From: JL08 sp963765555 | GTDB taxonomy: Bacteria > Pseudomonadota > Alphaproteobacteria > Rhodobacterales > Rhodobacteraceae | Direction of reading: 5' to 3' | Length of the DNA: 64,000 bases | Assembly (NCBI GenBank): GCA_963765555.1 | Contig: CAVXWX010000003.1 | Span: 372,001 to 436,000, forward strand | Shown: one piece after another, positions 8,654 through 17,020 of the stretch | Layout: each line of letters starts with the position of its first letter | How positions within the stretch are numbered: the first letter of the stretch is position 1 | Position numbers and translations under genes: made by a program | Notes under the pieces: generated by a model | The model's input: the letters and a program-made list of their open reading frames with translations, nothing else | Told to the model about the DNA's origin: nothing | Database searches by the model: none

Positions 8654-10676
8654 TTAGACAGCGATCTTGCCGCCGCCCTGTTTTGTCACGACCACAACAG
8701 ACGGGCGGGGCGGCATGCCGTCCTTAAAATCGGGCCAGCGTGTCGCCGGATCCTCAAAGGTCGACTCCCGTTCGAACCCTTTGAAATCCTTGGTGCCGTC
8801 GGTGCCCGGATGCTGCACCGCCAGAAACAGGGTTTCGCTGTCGTCGGTAAAGTAGGGGCCGCACAGTTCCGCGCCCACGGGGCAACGGAAGAACAGCTTG
8901 GAATGGCCGCGCAAATCGCCTTCTGTCTCAAGGCCGTAAAGCCCGTCGGATTTCATCGTCTTGCCCCAGCTTGATCCCTGATCGGTGGAAATCCAAAGCC
9001 GCCCATCGGCATCAAACGCGCAGTTGTCGGGCGATCCGAACCAGCCGTTGGCAGATGTTTCGGGATTCCACTGTGCGCCCACCTCGGCAATCGACGGATC
9101 ACCGCATTTGACTAGGATGGACCATGTGCCTGTCGGTGGCGGCATGGTTGCCGTCGGCCTCCTTGATTTCGATGATGTGGCCGAAACTGCTGTCGGCGCG
9201 CGGGTTGGCGGCGTTGACCTGTTCGGGGGTGCGGCGGGTGTTGTTGGTCAGCATGATATAGGCCGTACCATCGCCGCGCGGTTGGGCATCTTCGGGGCGG
9301 TCCATCGGCGTCGCGCCCAGCAGGTCGGCGGCCATGCGCGCATCAATCATCACGTCGCCCTGATCGTTGAACCCGTTTTCCGCCGTCAGCGGGCCGGTGC
9401 CGTGCACCAGCGGCAACCAGGTGAGTGTACCGTCCTCGTCAAAGCGGGCCACATATAATGTGCCATCCGACAGCAGCGTGGAATTGGCTGCTGCATCATC
9501 GCTGACCGTACCGGCCGAGACATATTTGTACTGGTAATCGAACCGGTTGTCGTCGCCGGTATAGATCACCAGATGGCCGTCGCTGGATATAGTTGTTTCG
9601 GCCCCTTCATGGCGGAACCGGCCCAGTGCCGTGTGTTTGACCGGCAGCGCGTCGGGGTTGCGCGGGTCGACCTCGACGATCCAGCCAAAGCGGTTGGCCT
9701 CATTCGGGTCCTTGTCGATGTTGAAACGGTCGTAGTACTTCCCCCACGCGTACCACATGCCCGGCACGCCATAGCGTTTCATGGATGCCGCCTGCGGTTG
9801 GGCGGACAGGTCCGGCTTGCCTTCGGCGTCCAGCGTGTCGGTCCAGAAATAGCCGTGGAAGTTTTCTTCGGCCATCAGATAGGTGCCCCACGGTGTCATA
9901 CCGCCAGCGCAATTGTTCAGGGTTCCGATGACTGTCATGCCATCCGGATCGGCGCTGGTTTTCATGCGGTCATGGCCTGCGGCAGGGCCGGAAAGGGTCA
10001 TGTCCGTGTTCAGCGGGGTAATGCGGCGGTTGTAGTGTCCGTCGCGCACAACAGTCCACTTGCCGTTGCTGCCTTTAGCAATTTCGACAACAGTGCCGCC
10101 ATGTGCGGCCATTTCGATATCCACCAAGTCCTTGGTCATACCGGCGAAATCCTGTGTGTCCTGACGGCCAAGACCGGGAAACATCACCTCTTCATTGGTG
10201 TATTCATGGTTGACGCATAACAACCCGCGCCCCGGTTCCAGTTCGGTATATCCGACGTAATCATTGTTATAGCCGAACTGTTTCAACTGCGCCTCGACCG
10301 TTTGGTTCAGCGGGTCGAAATCGGGCGCATCCGCTGTGATCGGATCGCCCCAGCGCAGCAGAACATCGGCATCATACCCTTCGGCGATGTGATGGGTTTC
10401 GTCATTGCCCCATGTCAGTTCGTCAAAGGTGTAACGGCTGGCCTTGGACATGGCAGAGGCCTGTTTCGGGGCGATCATCGCGGATGTGCCGAACAGGGCG
10501 GTCGTGGCCGATACCCCCAATATCCCTTTAAGCATATCGCGGCGACCATAGCGCGCATTGATCACGTCACCGATGGTGCGGGTCAGATTGGGGTTTGTCG
10601 GGATATCGTCGAAGGCTTCGAAGGCTTCGGCTTTGTTTCCGTGCTGGGGATCGTTGAGAATGGATTTACGGCTCAT
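8654..10676 (-). CDS. phoX: PhoX-family alkaline phosphatase, Tat-exported, frameshifted
   Basis: About 673 residues after joining two frames. The N-terminus carries a Tat signal (GRRDMLKGILGVSATTALFG) some 45 residues in, as is usual for PhoX/DUF839. Conserved PhoX blocks include the CVNHEYTNEE region, NNCAGGMTPWGTYLMAEEN, and near the C-terminus GSPDNCAFDADGRLWISTD. PhoX is a periplasmic calcium/iron phosphatase that releases phosphate from organic phosphate esters. The frame changes near 9137, where removing one G gives a continuous NHAATTGTWSILVKCGDP; I consider it an assembly insertion. A Pho-box-like site lies about 75 bases upstream. Confidence 0.85.
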
Positions 10677-10739
10677 AAGGCACCTTTTGCTGGCTGGCGG
10701 TCCGGCAGATCGGACCGGATGGAATCGCCAGCAATCTGA

Positions 10740-10766
10740 CTGTCAGAAATGACAGGGCGGTGACGC
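10740..10766 (-). promoter_or_regulatory. Putative Pho box and overlapping palindrome upstream of phoX
   Basis: On the minus strand GCGTCAC and CTGTCAT lie as direct repeats separated by four bases (10749-10766), the geometry of a PhoB-binding Pho box (CTGTCAT-N4-CTGTCAC). A perfect inverted repeat, CTGTCA-GAAA-TGACAG, overlaps it at 10740-10755. The site is 70-90 bases upstream of the phoX start. PhoB control of phoX is well known in other bacteria; here it is inferred. Confidence 0.55.
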
Positions 10767-10782
10767 GCGTGTAACACCGGTA

Positions 10783-11841
10783 TTATTCTGCCAGTGAAAA
10801 CCCCGTTATCAACTGGCGCAATCCCAGTGCGGCACCGGCAACAATTGCGATCATGGTCACTGGCGCGCCAAAGGCAAGGACACTGAACGCCGACAGGCCC
10901 TGACCTACGGTGCACCCCATGGCGATCACGGCACCGGCGCCCATAATGGCGGCCCCGATGATCTGGCGGCGCAATTCACGCGGATCATCGCAGGCTTCCC
11001 ACCGGAAATGCCCTTTGATCAGCGATCCGATAAACGCGCCGATCCACACGCCGGCCACTGACCCGACCGCAAAGGATATCGTGCGTGTGCCGCCTGTCAT
11101 CGCATAAAGAATGGTTTCGCCCAACGGCGCGGAATAGGAATGCGACACGACCTGATTGGCCTCAAACCCATTGGCGGCGACCCATGCGGTGCCCGCCCAT
11201 CCGCTGACGATGGCCAGCCCGACGATGGCGGCCCAGATGACAGAAGACGGGGCCGCGCGAAACGCTTGCGACATCAGCGCGCCCGCGCACAGACACAGCC
11301 CGACGGCAATGCCGATGGCGGTGACGGACAGGCCGGACACCTTGGCAAGCGCATGGGCTATTCCGGGGGGCGTGTTGCCCACAACCGGCGTCTGGTGGAA
11401 AATCCAGTCACGCAACGGCGCCAGTGGCCCCGCCAGAACCACATAGGTGGAAATGCCCATCACCAGCACGATCACGAAAGACCGCAGATCGCCCCCGCCC
11501 AGACGGGCAATGGCGCCAAACCCGCAGTTGCCCGACAGCGCCATGCCATAGCCGAACATCAGCCCGCCGATGACCGACGCCATCGGCATCCACTGGATCG
11601 ACAGGTAAAACGTATCCGTGCCGTTCAGCCATCCGGCCCCCATCAGGGCAAAACTGCCGGTGATCGCAACCCCGATGGCCAGCACCCACATGCGCATACG
11701 CACATCCGATCCGCCATACAGCATGTCTTCGATCGCGCCCAAGGTGCAAAACCGGCCCAGCCGTGCGGCAAGGCCCAGCAGCACGCCGCCCACAAGGCCG
11801 ACAGCGGCCATCCATTGAGGTTCAGAAAAAAGATCAAACAT
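10783..11841 (-). CDS. YeeE/YedE-family thiosulfate transporter (TsuA-like)
   Basis: 352 residues, a full-length (two-half) YeeE/YedE membrane protein with about nine or more helices. Three cysteines sit in the conserved contexts: FCTLGA (Cys32), SGNCGFGA (Cys106) and MGCTVGQG (Cys310). In the thiosulfate transporter TsuA/YeeE these three positions pass thiosulfate through the membrane. The start at 11841 has a GGGGGAGGA site. It is the last gene of the minus-strand sox regulatory group and lies 38 bases after the repressor gene, which fits thiosulfate uptake or sulfur exchange linked to Sox. Confidence 0.85.
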   Translation of the reverse strand: MFDLFSEPQWMAAVGLVGGVLLGLAARLGRFCTLGAIEDMLYGGSDVRMRMWVLAIGVAITGSFALMGAGWLNGTDTFYLSIQWMPMASVIGGLMFGYGMALSGNCGFGAIARLGGGDLRSFVIVLVMGISTYVVLAGPLAPLRDWIFHQTPVVGNTPPGIAHALAKVSGLSVTAIGIAVGLCLCAGALMSQAFRAAPSSVIWAAIVGLAIVSGWAGTAWVAANGFEANQVVSHSYSAPLGETILYAMTGGTRTISFAVGSVAGVWIGAFIGSLIKGHFRWEACDDPRELRRQIIGAAIMGAGAVIAMGCTVGQGLSAFSVLAFGAPVTMIAIVAGAALGLRQLITGFSLAE

Positions 11842-11879
11842 CGCCGTGGTCCTCCCCCAGACCGTGAGCCGAATGTATG

Positions 11880-12215
11880 TCAGTCCGTGGCACAGAACAA
11901 TTCGTACACCACTTCCAGAATTTTACGAGGCCGGTCATCTGCGAGACGGTAAAAAATCGTTTTTCCGTCCCGCCGGGGGATAACCAGCCCCTCAAGCCGC
12001 AGGCGCGACAATTGCTGGGACACAGCCGCTTGTCGCGCGGACAGCAGATCTTCCAGTTCGGTCACGGATTTTTCACCCGACACCAGATGGCACAGGATCA
12101 TCAGGCGGCCTTCGTGGCTGATCGCCTTCAGGAAATTGGACGCATTGGTCGCGTTTTCGACCATCTGGTCCATTTCTTCATCGGAAATGTCCGCGGAAAA
12201 TTCCGGCAATCCCAT
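11880..12215 (-). CDS. soxR: ArsR-family sulfane-sulfur-responsive repressor (SoxR/SqrR/BigR type)
   Basis: 111 residues with an ArsR winged helix-turn-helix (recognition helix around SARQAAVSQQLSRLRLEGLV). It has only two cysteines, Cys42 (ILCHL) and Cys108 (LFCATD), 66 residues apart. This matches the Cys41/Cys107 pair of Rhodobacter SqrR, which forms a polysulfide bridge with sulfane sulfur and releases DNA; it lacks a metal-binding CxC. In Paracoccus the corresponding SoxR represses the sox genes. Likely operators are seen at 14590-14609 and 18759-18784. It lies between the DUF336 gene and yeeE. Confidence 0.85.
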   Translation of the reverse strand: MGLPEFSADISDEEMDQMVENATNASNFLKAISHEGRLMILCHLVSGEKSVTELEDLLSARQAAVSQQLSRLRLEGLVIPRRDGKTIFYRLADDRPRKILEVVYELFCATD

Positions 12216-12248
12216 GGCTATCTTTCCCTTGTCGTCATTCGGTGCGCC

Positions 12249-12764
12249 CTAGAACGCAATCTGGTCCTCAATCGCGTCAATTCCAGCCTGAGCACATTCA
12301 TCGTCGAGGTCAGGGCCCGGAGCGCCGGAAACCCCTATACCAGCCACCATGGAACCGCCACCTTCATAAACAACAAGGCCGCCGCCCAAGGGTAACGCTT
12401 CTGTGAGGTGGCGAATGCCGGAAGAAATTTCGCCCGCCTGGGTTGTGACGGCCAGTTCGGTTGTGCCGGTGCGGAACGATACGGCCGTCCACGCCTTGCG
12501 CCGCGAGGTTTCATAAACATGTGCTCCGGCAAAGCGGTCGCGCACAAACACCTGCGGCAGCCCGAACCGGTCCACCACGGTCACGCCGACCTGATAGCCC
12601 ATGGCGCGGCACGCCAACATGGCGGCGTCCGCCATTTCTGCCGCCACTTCGGGTTTCAGAACCTGAAATTCGACAAAGGCGTTTGTGTCGTCGGCAAGGG
12701 CGGGGGCTGCACATGTCAGCGCCACGGTTAAGGCCAGTGTTTTTTGAGCAAGTGTTTTTTTCAT
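12249..12764 (-). CDS. GlcG/HbpS-like DUF336 protein, secreted
   Basis: 171 residues. A Sec signal peptide (ALTVALTCAAPALA) precedes a DUF336 domain with the typical segments VGVTVVDRFGLPQVFVRDRFAG and ALPLGGGLVVY. Family members bind heme or small cofactors (HbpS) or are of unknown role (GlcG). The start at 12764 overlaps the soxS stop in ATGA, so it is translationally coupled to soxS; a longer upstream extension has no signal peptide. Its place between soxS and the sox repressor suggests a periplasmic job in Sox chemistry or sensing, but none is established. Confidence 0.75.
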   Translation of the reverse strand: MKKTLAQKTLALTVALTCAAPALADDTNAFVEFQVLKPEVAAEMADAAMLACRAMGYQVGVTVVDRFGLPQVFVRDRFAGAHVYETSRRKAWTAVSFRTGTTELAVTTQAGEISSGIRHLTEALPLGGGLVVYEGGGSMVAGIGVSGAPGPDLDDECAQAGIDAIEDQIAF

Positions 12765-13132
12765 GATCCTGTCTCTCCTGTGTAATCTGTGTGGGCGCGC
12801 AACATGTCGTTCAGCAGCGGCCAGAAAAAATTTTCGCCGGGATAACCTTCGATCCGCGCCAGTTCCTGTCCATCCCGGATCAGCACGAATGTCGGCGTGA
12901 ATGTCACACGGCGCGCATAGGTGAAATCGTCCGGTTTTGTGCGCAGATCTATGCGGCGCAGCGGGGCAAACTGGCCTTCGGGTGTGTTCGGATAGGCGGG
13001 GCCAATCTCTTCGTTCCAGGCCTGGCACCAATGGCAACCGGGTTGTTCGACCATCACCAGTTCAAATGCCCGCACAGCCCCTGCAGCGATCACCAGAACC
13101 GCGACGCATAAGGTGGTTTGAAGAAATTTCAT
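12761..13132 (-). CDS. soxS: Periplasmic thioredoxin SoxS
   Basis: 123 residues from ATG 13132, with a signal peptide ending near AVRA and a thioredoxin-like CHWC active site at residues 33-36. The cis-proline region VTFTPTFVLI is present. In Paracoccus SoxS is a thiol-disulfide reductant that keeps the SoxY cysteine active. No strong ribosome-binding site precedes this start, and in-frame starts upstream are possible, but only this one gives a signal peptide at the very N-terminus. It is divergent from soxV and coupled to the DUF336 gene. Confidence 0.85.
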   Translation of the reverse strand: MKFLQTTLCVAVLVIAAGAVRAFELVMVEQPGCHWCQAWNEEIGPAYPNTPEGQFAPLRRIDLRTKPDDFTYARRVTFTPTFVLIRDGQELARIEGYPGENFFWPLLNDMLRAHTDYTGETGS

Positions 13133-13221
13133 GATGCGGCCAAATAGCGATTGCGTTTTATAATACATAATTTGAATATGTGAATAGATCAAGCTGAACA
13201 GTGCCAGCCTGAGGGGGAACC
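13133..13221. promoter_or_regulatory. Divergent soxS-soxV promoter region
   Basis: This 89-base gap must hold promoters for both sox arms. It is AT-rich in its middle. ACATA and TATGT form a 5-bp inverted repeat at 13165-13181, and TGAAT half-sites occur at 13173-13177 and 13181-13185, the latter with a degenerate partner. In Paracoccus pantotrophus SoxR binds in this same intergenic position, so this may be a weaker operator of the same repressor. Confidence 0.5.
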
Positions 13222-13959
13222 ATGTTTGATATTACATTTGCGGGGGCAATGCTGGCAGGGTTGCTAAGCTTTTTCACGCCCTGCATTTTACCGATGGTTC
13301 CGTTCTATCTGTCGTATATGGGCGGTCTGTCTGTCAGCGAATTGCGCGAAGACGGCGCCATTGCTGCAGGGGCGCAGCGGCGTCTGTTTGCATCGTCGGT
13401 TTTTTTCGCGCTTGGCGTAAGCACGATTTTTGTACTGCTCGGGATGGGCGCGACCGCGCTGGGGCAGGCTTTTGGCACCTATCTGGATCAACTGACCTAT
13501 GTCGCGGCTGCGATCCTGATCGTGTTCGGCCTGCATTTTCTGGGCATAATCAAAGTGCCGTTTCTGTACCGCGAGGCAAAACTGGAAAGCAGCGCCGCGC
13601 CCAGCACGGTCATCGGGGCCTATCTGATGGGGTTGGCCTTCGGCTTTGGCTGGACCCCCTGTGTCGGGCCTGCGCTGGCCTCGATCCTGATGATTGCCAG
13701 CGGCATGGGCGACATCTGGCGCGGCGGATTGCTGTTGCTGGTCTACGGCCTGTCAATGACCGCGCCGTTTGTCATCGCAGCATTGTTTGCAAAGCCGTTT
13801 CTGGCGTGGGTGCAGCGCAACCGCCGGTTCATGCCCTATGTTGAAAAGGCAATGGGGATCATGCTGATCGTTTTTGCCATACTGATCCTGACCAACACGG
13901 TGACAGTCATCGCGGATGCGATGATCCGCTGGTTCCCGTGGTTCAGCACACTTGGATAA
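13222..13959 (+). CDS. soxV: SoxV, CcdA-family membrane thiol-disulfide transporter
   Basis: 245 residues with six hydrophobic helices. The two redox cysteines are in FFTPCILPM and GWTPCVGPAL, the CcdA signature positions. SoxV moves reducing equivalents from cytoplasmic thioredoxin to periplasmic SoxS/SoxW so that SoxY stays reduced. GAGGGGGAACC precedes the ATG. It heads the plus-strand sox genes. Confidence 0.92.
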   Translation: MFDITFAGAMLAGLLSFFTPCILPMVPFYLSYMGGLSVSELREDGAIAAGAQRRLFASSVFFALGVSTIFVLLGMGATALGQAFGTYLDQLTYVAAAILIVFGLHFLGIIKVPFLYREAKLESSAAPSTVIGAYLMGLAFGFGWTPCVGPALASILMIASGMGDIWRGGLLLLVYGLSMTAPFVIAALFAKPFLAWVQRNRRFMPYVEKAMGIMLIVFAILILTNTVTVIADAMIRWFPWFSTLG

Positions 13960-13982
13960 CGCAACACCACAAGGAGGAAGAA

Positions 13983-14561
13983 ATGAAACATCTTTTTGCC
14001 GGGCTGCTGGCCCTGATCATGGCCCTTCCGGTCGGGGCTGCCGAACTGGGCGATGATGGCCTGCACAAAACGCCGTGGATGCGTGACACCTTCAAAGACC
14101 TGCGCGAGGATCTGGACGAGGCCAACGCCGAAGGCAAACGGCTGGTTCTGTTCTTTGAACAGCGCGGCTGTATCTATTGCACCAAGATGCACAAAGAGGT
14201 GTTCCCGCGCGAGGAAGTGTCCTCTTACATCGAAGACAACTTTTTTGTCGTGCAGCTGAACCTGCATGGCGACATCGAAGTGACGGATTTTGACGGCGAA
14301 ACGCTGTCGGAAAAAGACATGGCGCGCAAATGGGGGATTCTGTTCACTCCGACCATCATGTTCATCGATGAACAGGTTGCAGATGGTGCGCCCGCAACGC
14401 AGGCCACTGTCGCTGTCATGCCCGGAGCCTTCGGGGCAGGGACCACATTGGACATGTTCACATGGGTTGCCGAAAAGCGCTATGCCCTTGACGGGGATGA
14501 AGATTTTCAACGCTACCATGCGCGCCGCATTCAGGAACGCAGCAATGGCAGCTTTGATTGA
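13983..14561 (+). CDS. soxW: Periplasmic thioredoxin SoxW
   Basis: 192 residues with a Sec signal (LLALIMALPVGAA) and a thioredoxin-like CIYC active site at residues 63-66. GILFTPTIMF supplies the cis-proline loop. AAGGAGGAAGAA directly precedes ATG 13983, which decides the start over an upstream in-frame ATG. SoxW accepts electrons from SoxV. It is 23 bases from soxV and separated from soxX by 134 bases holding an operator-like site. Confidence 0.88.
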   Translation: MKHLFAGLLALIMALPVGAAELGDDGLHKTPWMRDTFKDLREDLDEANAEGKRLVLFFEQRGCIYCTKMHKEVFPREEVSSYIEDNFFVVQLNLHGDIEVTDFDGETLSEKDMARKWGILFTPTIMFIDEQVADGAPATQATVAVMPGAFGAGTTLDMFTWVAEKRYALDGDEDFQRYHARRIQERSNGSFD

Positions 14562-14589
14562 CAGGCCGCTTGATGCGTAAAAAATGCTC

Positions 14590-14609
14590 ATTCATTCACA
14601 TCAATGAAT
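14590..14609. promoter_or_regulatory. Probable SoxR/SqrR-type operator upstream of soxX
   Basis: ATTCATT-CACATC-AATGAAT is a perfect inverted repeat. Its core, ATTC-N8-GAAT at 14594-14609, is the pattern reported for SqrR-type repressors. It lies 87 bases before the soxX start in the soxW-soxX gap, which is where SoxR binds in Paracoccus pantotrophus. The same core recurs upstream of soxC. Confidence 0.7.
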
Positions 14610-14695
14610 TTGTTGTTGCATCCTGAACGTCCGGTAGCCTACGGTATACACATCGCTGTCACAGCCATCCAGAACAGACAGCCAAGGGAGGGACT

Positions 14696-15169
14696 ATGAG
14701 GTTTTCATCTTTGACACTTGCGGCCTGCATCGCAGCGGCAGGGGCCGTATCTGCGGCAGAATCGGTTGCACCGGCCGATGTGGCCTATGAAGACGGTGCC
14801 GTGGCGGCATCGCTCAGCGGGGCCGCGGGAAATGCGGAAAACGGACGCGCGGTCATGACAAATCGCGGGTTGGGCAATTGCGTGGCCTGCCACGAAGTCA
14901 CCGCATTAAAAGACGCGCCGTTCCACGGCGAAGTCGGACCACCGCTTGATGGTGTCGCGGATCGCTGGAGCGAAGCGGAACTGCGCGGCATCGTGGCCAA
15001 CGCCAAGATGACCTACGAGGGCAGTGTGATGCCCGCGTTTTACAAGACCAGCGGTTTTATCCGCCCCGGTGATGGCTACACCGGCGACGCAGCCACCGCG
15101 ATCGAACCGATTCTGTCGGCACAAGACGTGGAAGATGTTGTCGCCTTTCTGATGACCCTGAAGGAATAA
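14696..15169 (+). CDS. soxX: SoxX, monoheme cytochrome c
   Basis: 157 residues, with a Sec signal peptide and a heme c site CVACH (Cys62, Cys65, His66). The distal methionine is probably Met112 in GSVMPAFY. With SoxA it forms the SoxXA enzyme that oxidatively links thiosulfate to the SoxY cysteine in the periplasm. AGGGAGGGACT precedes the ATG. It is the first gene after the operator-like repeat and begins the structural operon. Confidence 0.93.
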   Translation: MRFSSLTLAACIAAAGAVSAAESVAPADVAYEDGAVAASLSGAAGNAENGRAVMTNRGLGNCVACHEVTALKDAPFHGEVGPPLDGVADRWSEAELRGIVANAKMTYEGSVMPAFYKTSGFIRPGDGYTGDAATAIEPILSAQDVEDVVAFLMTLKE

Positions 15170-15220
15170 CAGCGCCTCTCATGCAGGCGCAAAGCTAACC
15201 CGAGATTAAGGAGACGAGAT

Positions 15221-15637
15221 ATGAATCTCTCACGACGCGATACACTGGCATTGGGACTTGGCGCTGTTGCGCTGACGATTATGCCATACCGCGCCAATGC
15301 CGCAGCAGATGATCTGATTGCGGCATTCACCGGCGGGGCCGAGGTGACGGACGGCGGCGTAACGCTGACCGCGCCGGAAATTGCCGAAAACGGCAACACC
15401 GTTCCGATCGAAGTCAGCGCTGATGGCGCCGAGGCGATCATGGTGCTGGCACTTGGCAACCCGACACCCCCTGTGGCCACCTTCAAATTCGGTCCGTTGG
15501 CCGGCGCTCAGGCTGCCAGCACCCGGATCCGTCTGGCCGGTACACAGGATGTCGTGGCGATTGCCAAGATGAGCGACGGCAGCTTCAAGCGGGCGTCGTC
15601 CACGGTAAAAGTTACAATTGGCGGCTGCGGCGGCTAA
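15221..15637 (+). CDS. soxY: SoxY, sulfur-carrier subunit
   Basis: 138 residues. A Tat signal (SRRDTLALG) leads the protein and the C-terminus ends in GGCGG, the swinging arm whose Cys136 carries the sulfur intermediates. SoxY is exported with SoxZ bound. AAGGAGACGAGAT precedes the ATG. All key features are intact. Confidence 0.95.
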   Translation: MNLSRRDTLALGLGAVALTIMPYRANAAADDLIAAFTGGAEVTDGGVTLTAPEIAENGNTVPIEVSADGAEAIMVLALGNPTPPVATFKFGPLAGAQAASTRIRLAGTQDVVAIAKMSDGSFKRASSTVKVTIGGCGG

Positions 15638-15661
15638 CCCGAGAGATAAGGAGATACGAAC

Positions 15662-15992
15662 ATGGCAGACGGTGTAAAACCCCGCGTCAAAGTCCCGAAA
15701 ACAGCGGCCGCTGGCGAAGCGGTCCAGATCAAGACCCTGATTTCAGCACCAGATGGAAAGCGGTCAGCGCAAGGACAAGGAAGGCAATGTGATCCCGCGT
15801 TCGATCATCAACCGCTTTACCTGTGATTTCAACGGCCAGAACGTCATTGACGTCACGCTGGAACCGGCGATTTCGACCAACCCGTATATCGAATTTGCGG
15901 CCACCGTGCCGGAAGCCGGTGAATTCAAGTTCACATGGTACGACGATGACGGGTCGGTCTACGAAGACGCAAAAGCGATTGCCATCGGGTAA
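15662..15992 (+). CDS. soxZ: SoxZ, SoxY partner, frameshifted
   Basis: About 109 residues after correction. The first frame begins ADGVKPRVKVPKTAAAG and breaks at 15746; skipping one G there restores KTLISHQMESGQRKDK and then the typical NVIPRSIINRF and TWYDDDG. SoxZ forms the SoxYZ heterodimer and positions the carrier arm at each enzyme. AAGGAGATACGAAC precedes ATG 15662. The insertion is most likely an assembly error because the rest is perfectly conserved. Confidence 0.9.
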
Positions 15993-16080
15993 TCACCCGG
16001 TTGCCCAACAATTCAGAATGCTCCCTGTGCGCGACTTCACCGGTCGATGTCACAGGGGCGCATTTAAGGGAGGATACGCG

Positions 16081-16930
16081 ATGACATTAAAACCAATAAC
16101 AGCGGCAATCGCAGTGCTGGCAGGAACGTCGACACTGGCGTTTGCCGATGAAAGCGCCAAACTGGTCGTAAACGGCGAGATCGAAATGGTCACGCAGACC
16201 GACGGCACCAGAGCACGCTGAAAACCTGACGGAAATCTATTCCGGCTGGGTGTTCCGGACAGACGAAACCCAGGCCTTGCAGATGGATGATTTCGACAAT
16301 CCCGGCATGGTGTTCGTCGATCTTGGGATGGACCAGTGGAATGCCGTTGAAGGCAGCGAAGGCAAATCCTGCGCCAGTTGCCACGAAGATGTGGAAACCA
16401 GCATGAAGGGCGTGCGCGCCGTTTATCCGAAATGGAATGAAACGGCGGGCGAGGTGCGCACCCTTGCGCATCAGATCAATGATTGCCGTGAAAACCAGAT
16501 GGGTGCCGACAAGTGGAAATATGACGGCGGCGATATGGCCAACATGGAAGCGTTGATCAGCGTCCAGTCGCGTGGAATGCCGGTGAATGTGGCAATCGAC
16601 GGTCCGGTTCAGGCCGCATGGGAAGCGGGAAAAGAGATGTATTACACCCGCTTTGGCCAGCTTGAACTGTCCTGTGCAAATTGCCACGAAGAAAACTATG
16701 GCAACATGATCCGCGCCGATCACCTGAGCCAGGGCCAGATCAACGGATTTCCCGTGTACCGCCTGAAAAACGCCAAGCTGAACACATCGCACGCACGCTT
16801 CAAGGGCTGTATCCGTGACACGCGCGCCGAAACGTTCAAACCCGGCAGCCCCGAATTTGTGGCATTGGAACTTTACGTTGCAAGCCGCGGAAACGGGTTG
16901 TCGGTTGAAGGGCCGTCAGTTCGTAACTGA
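16081..16930 (+). CDS. soxA: SoxA, diheme cytochrome c, frameshifted
   Basis: About 282 residues after removing one base near 16207; the first frame ends shortly after QTDGT and continues as PEHAENLTEIYSGWVFR. There are two heme sites, CASCH and CANCH, so this is the diheme form. The cysteine in FKGCIRDTRAE is the expected axial thiolate of the active heme. A signal peptide ends at LAFA. SoxXA attaches thiosulfate to SoxY. GGGAGGATACGCG precedes the ATG. Confidence 0.92.
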
Positions 16931-17020
16931 CTGTTATAAAATCAAGAAACACACTTGCCCCTTCCGCATCAGCGGAAGGGGACAGGATATTTGAATTCAA
17001 AACCCACCTGACGGAGCCTG

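Noticed and set aside
12765..13037. Long N-terminal extension of the DUF336 protein
   Set aside because: The extra residues overlap soxS in another frame, are Arg/His-rich and hide the signal peptide; the ATGA overlap supports the start at 12764.
13133..13221. A full ATTC-N8-GAAT operator between soxS and soxV
   Set aside because: Only TGAAT half-sites and a different ACATA/TATGT repeat are there; no complete copy of the motif seen before soxX and soxC.
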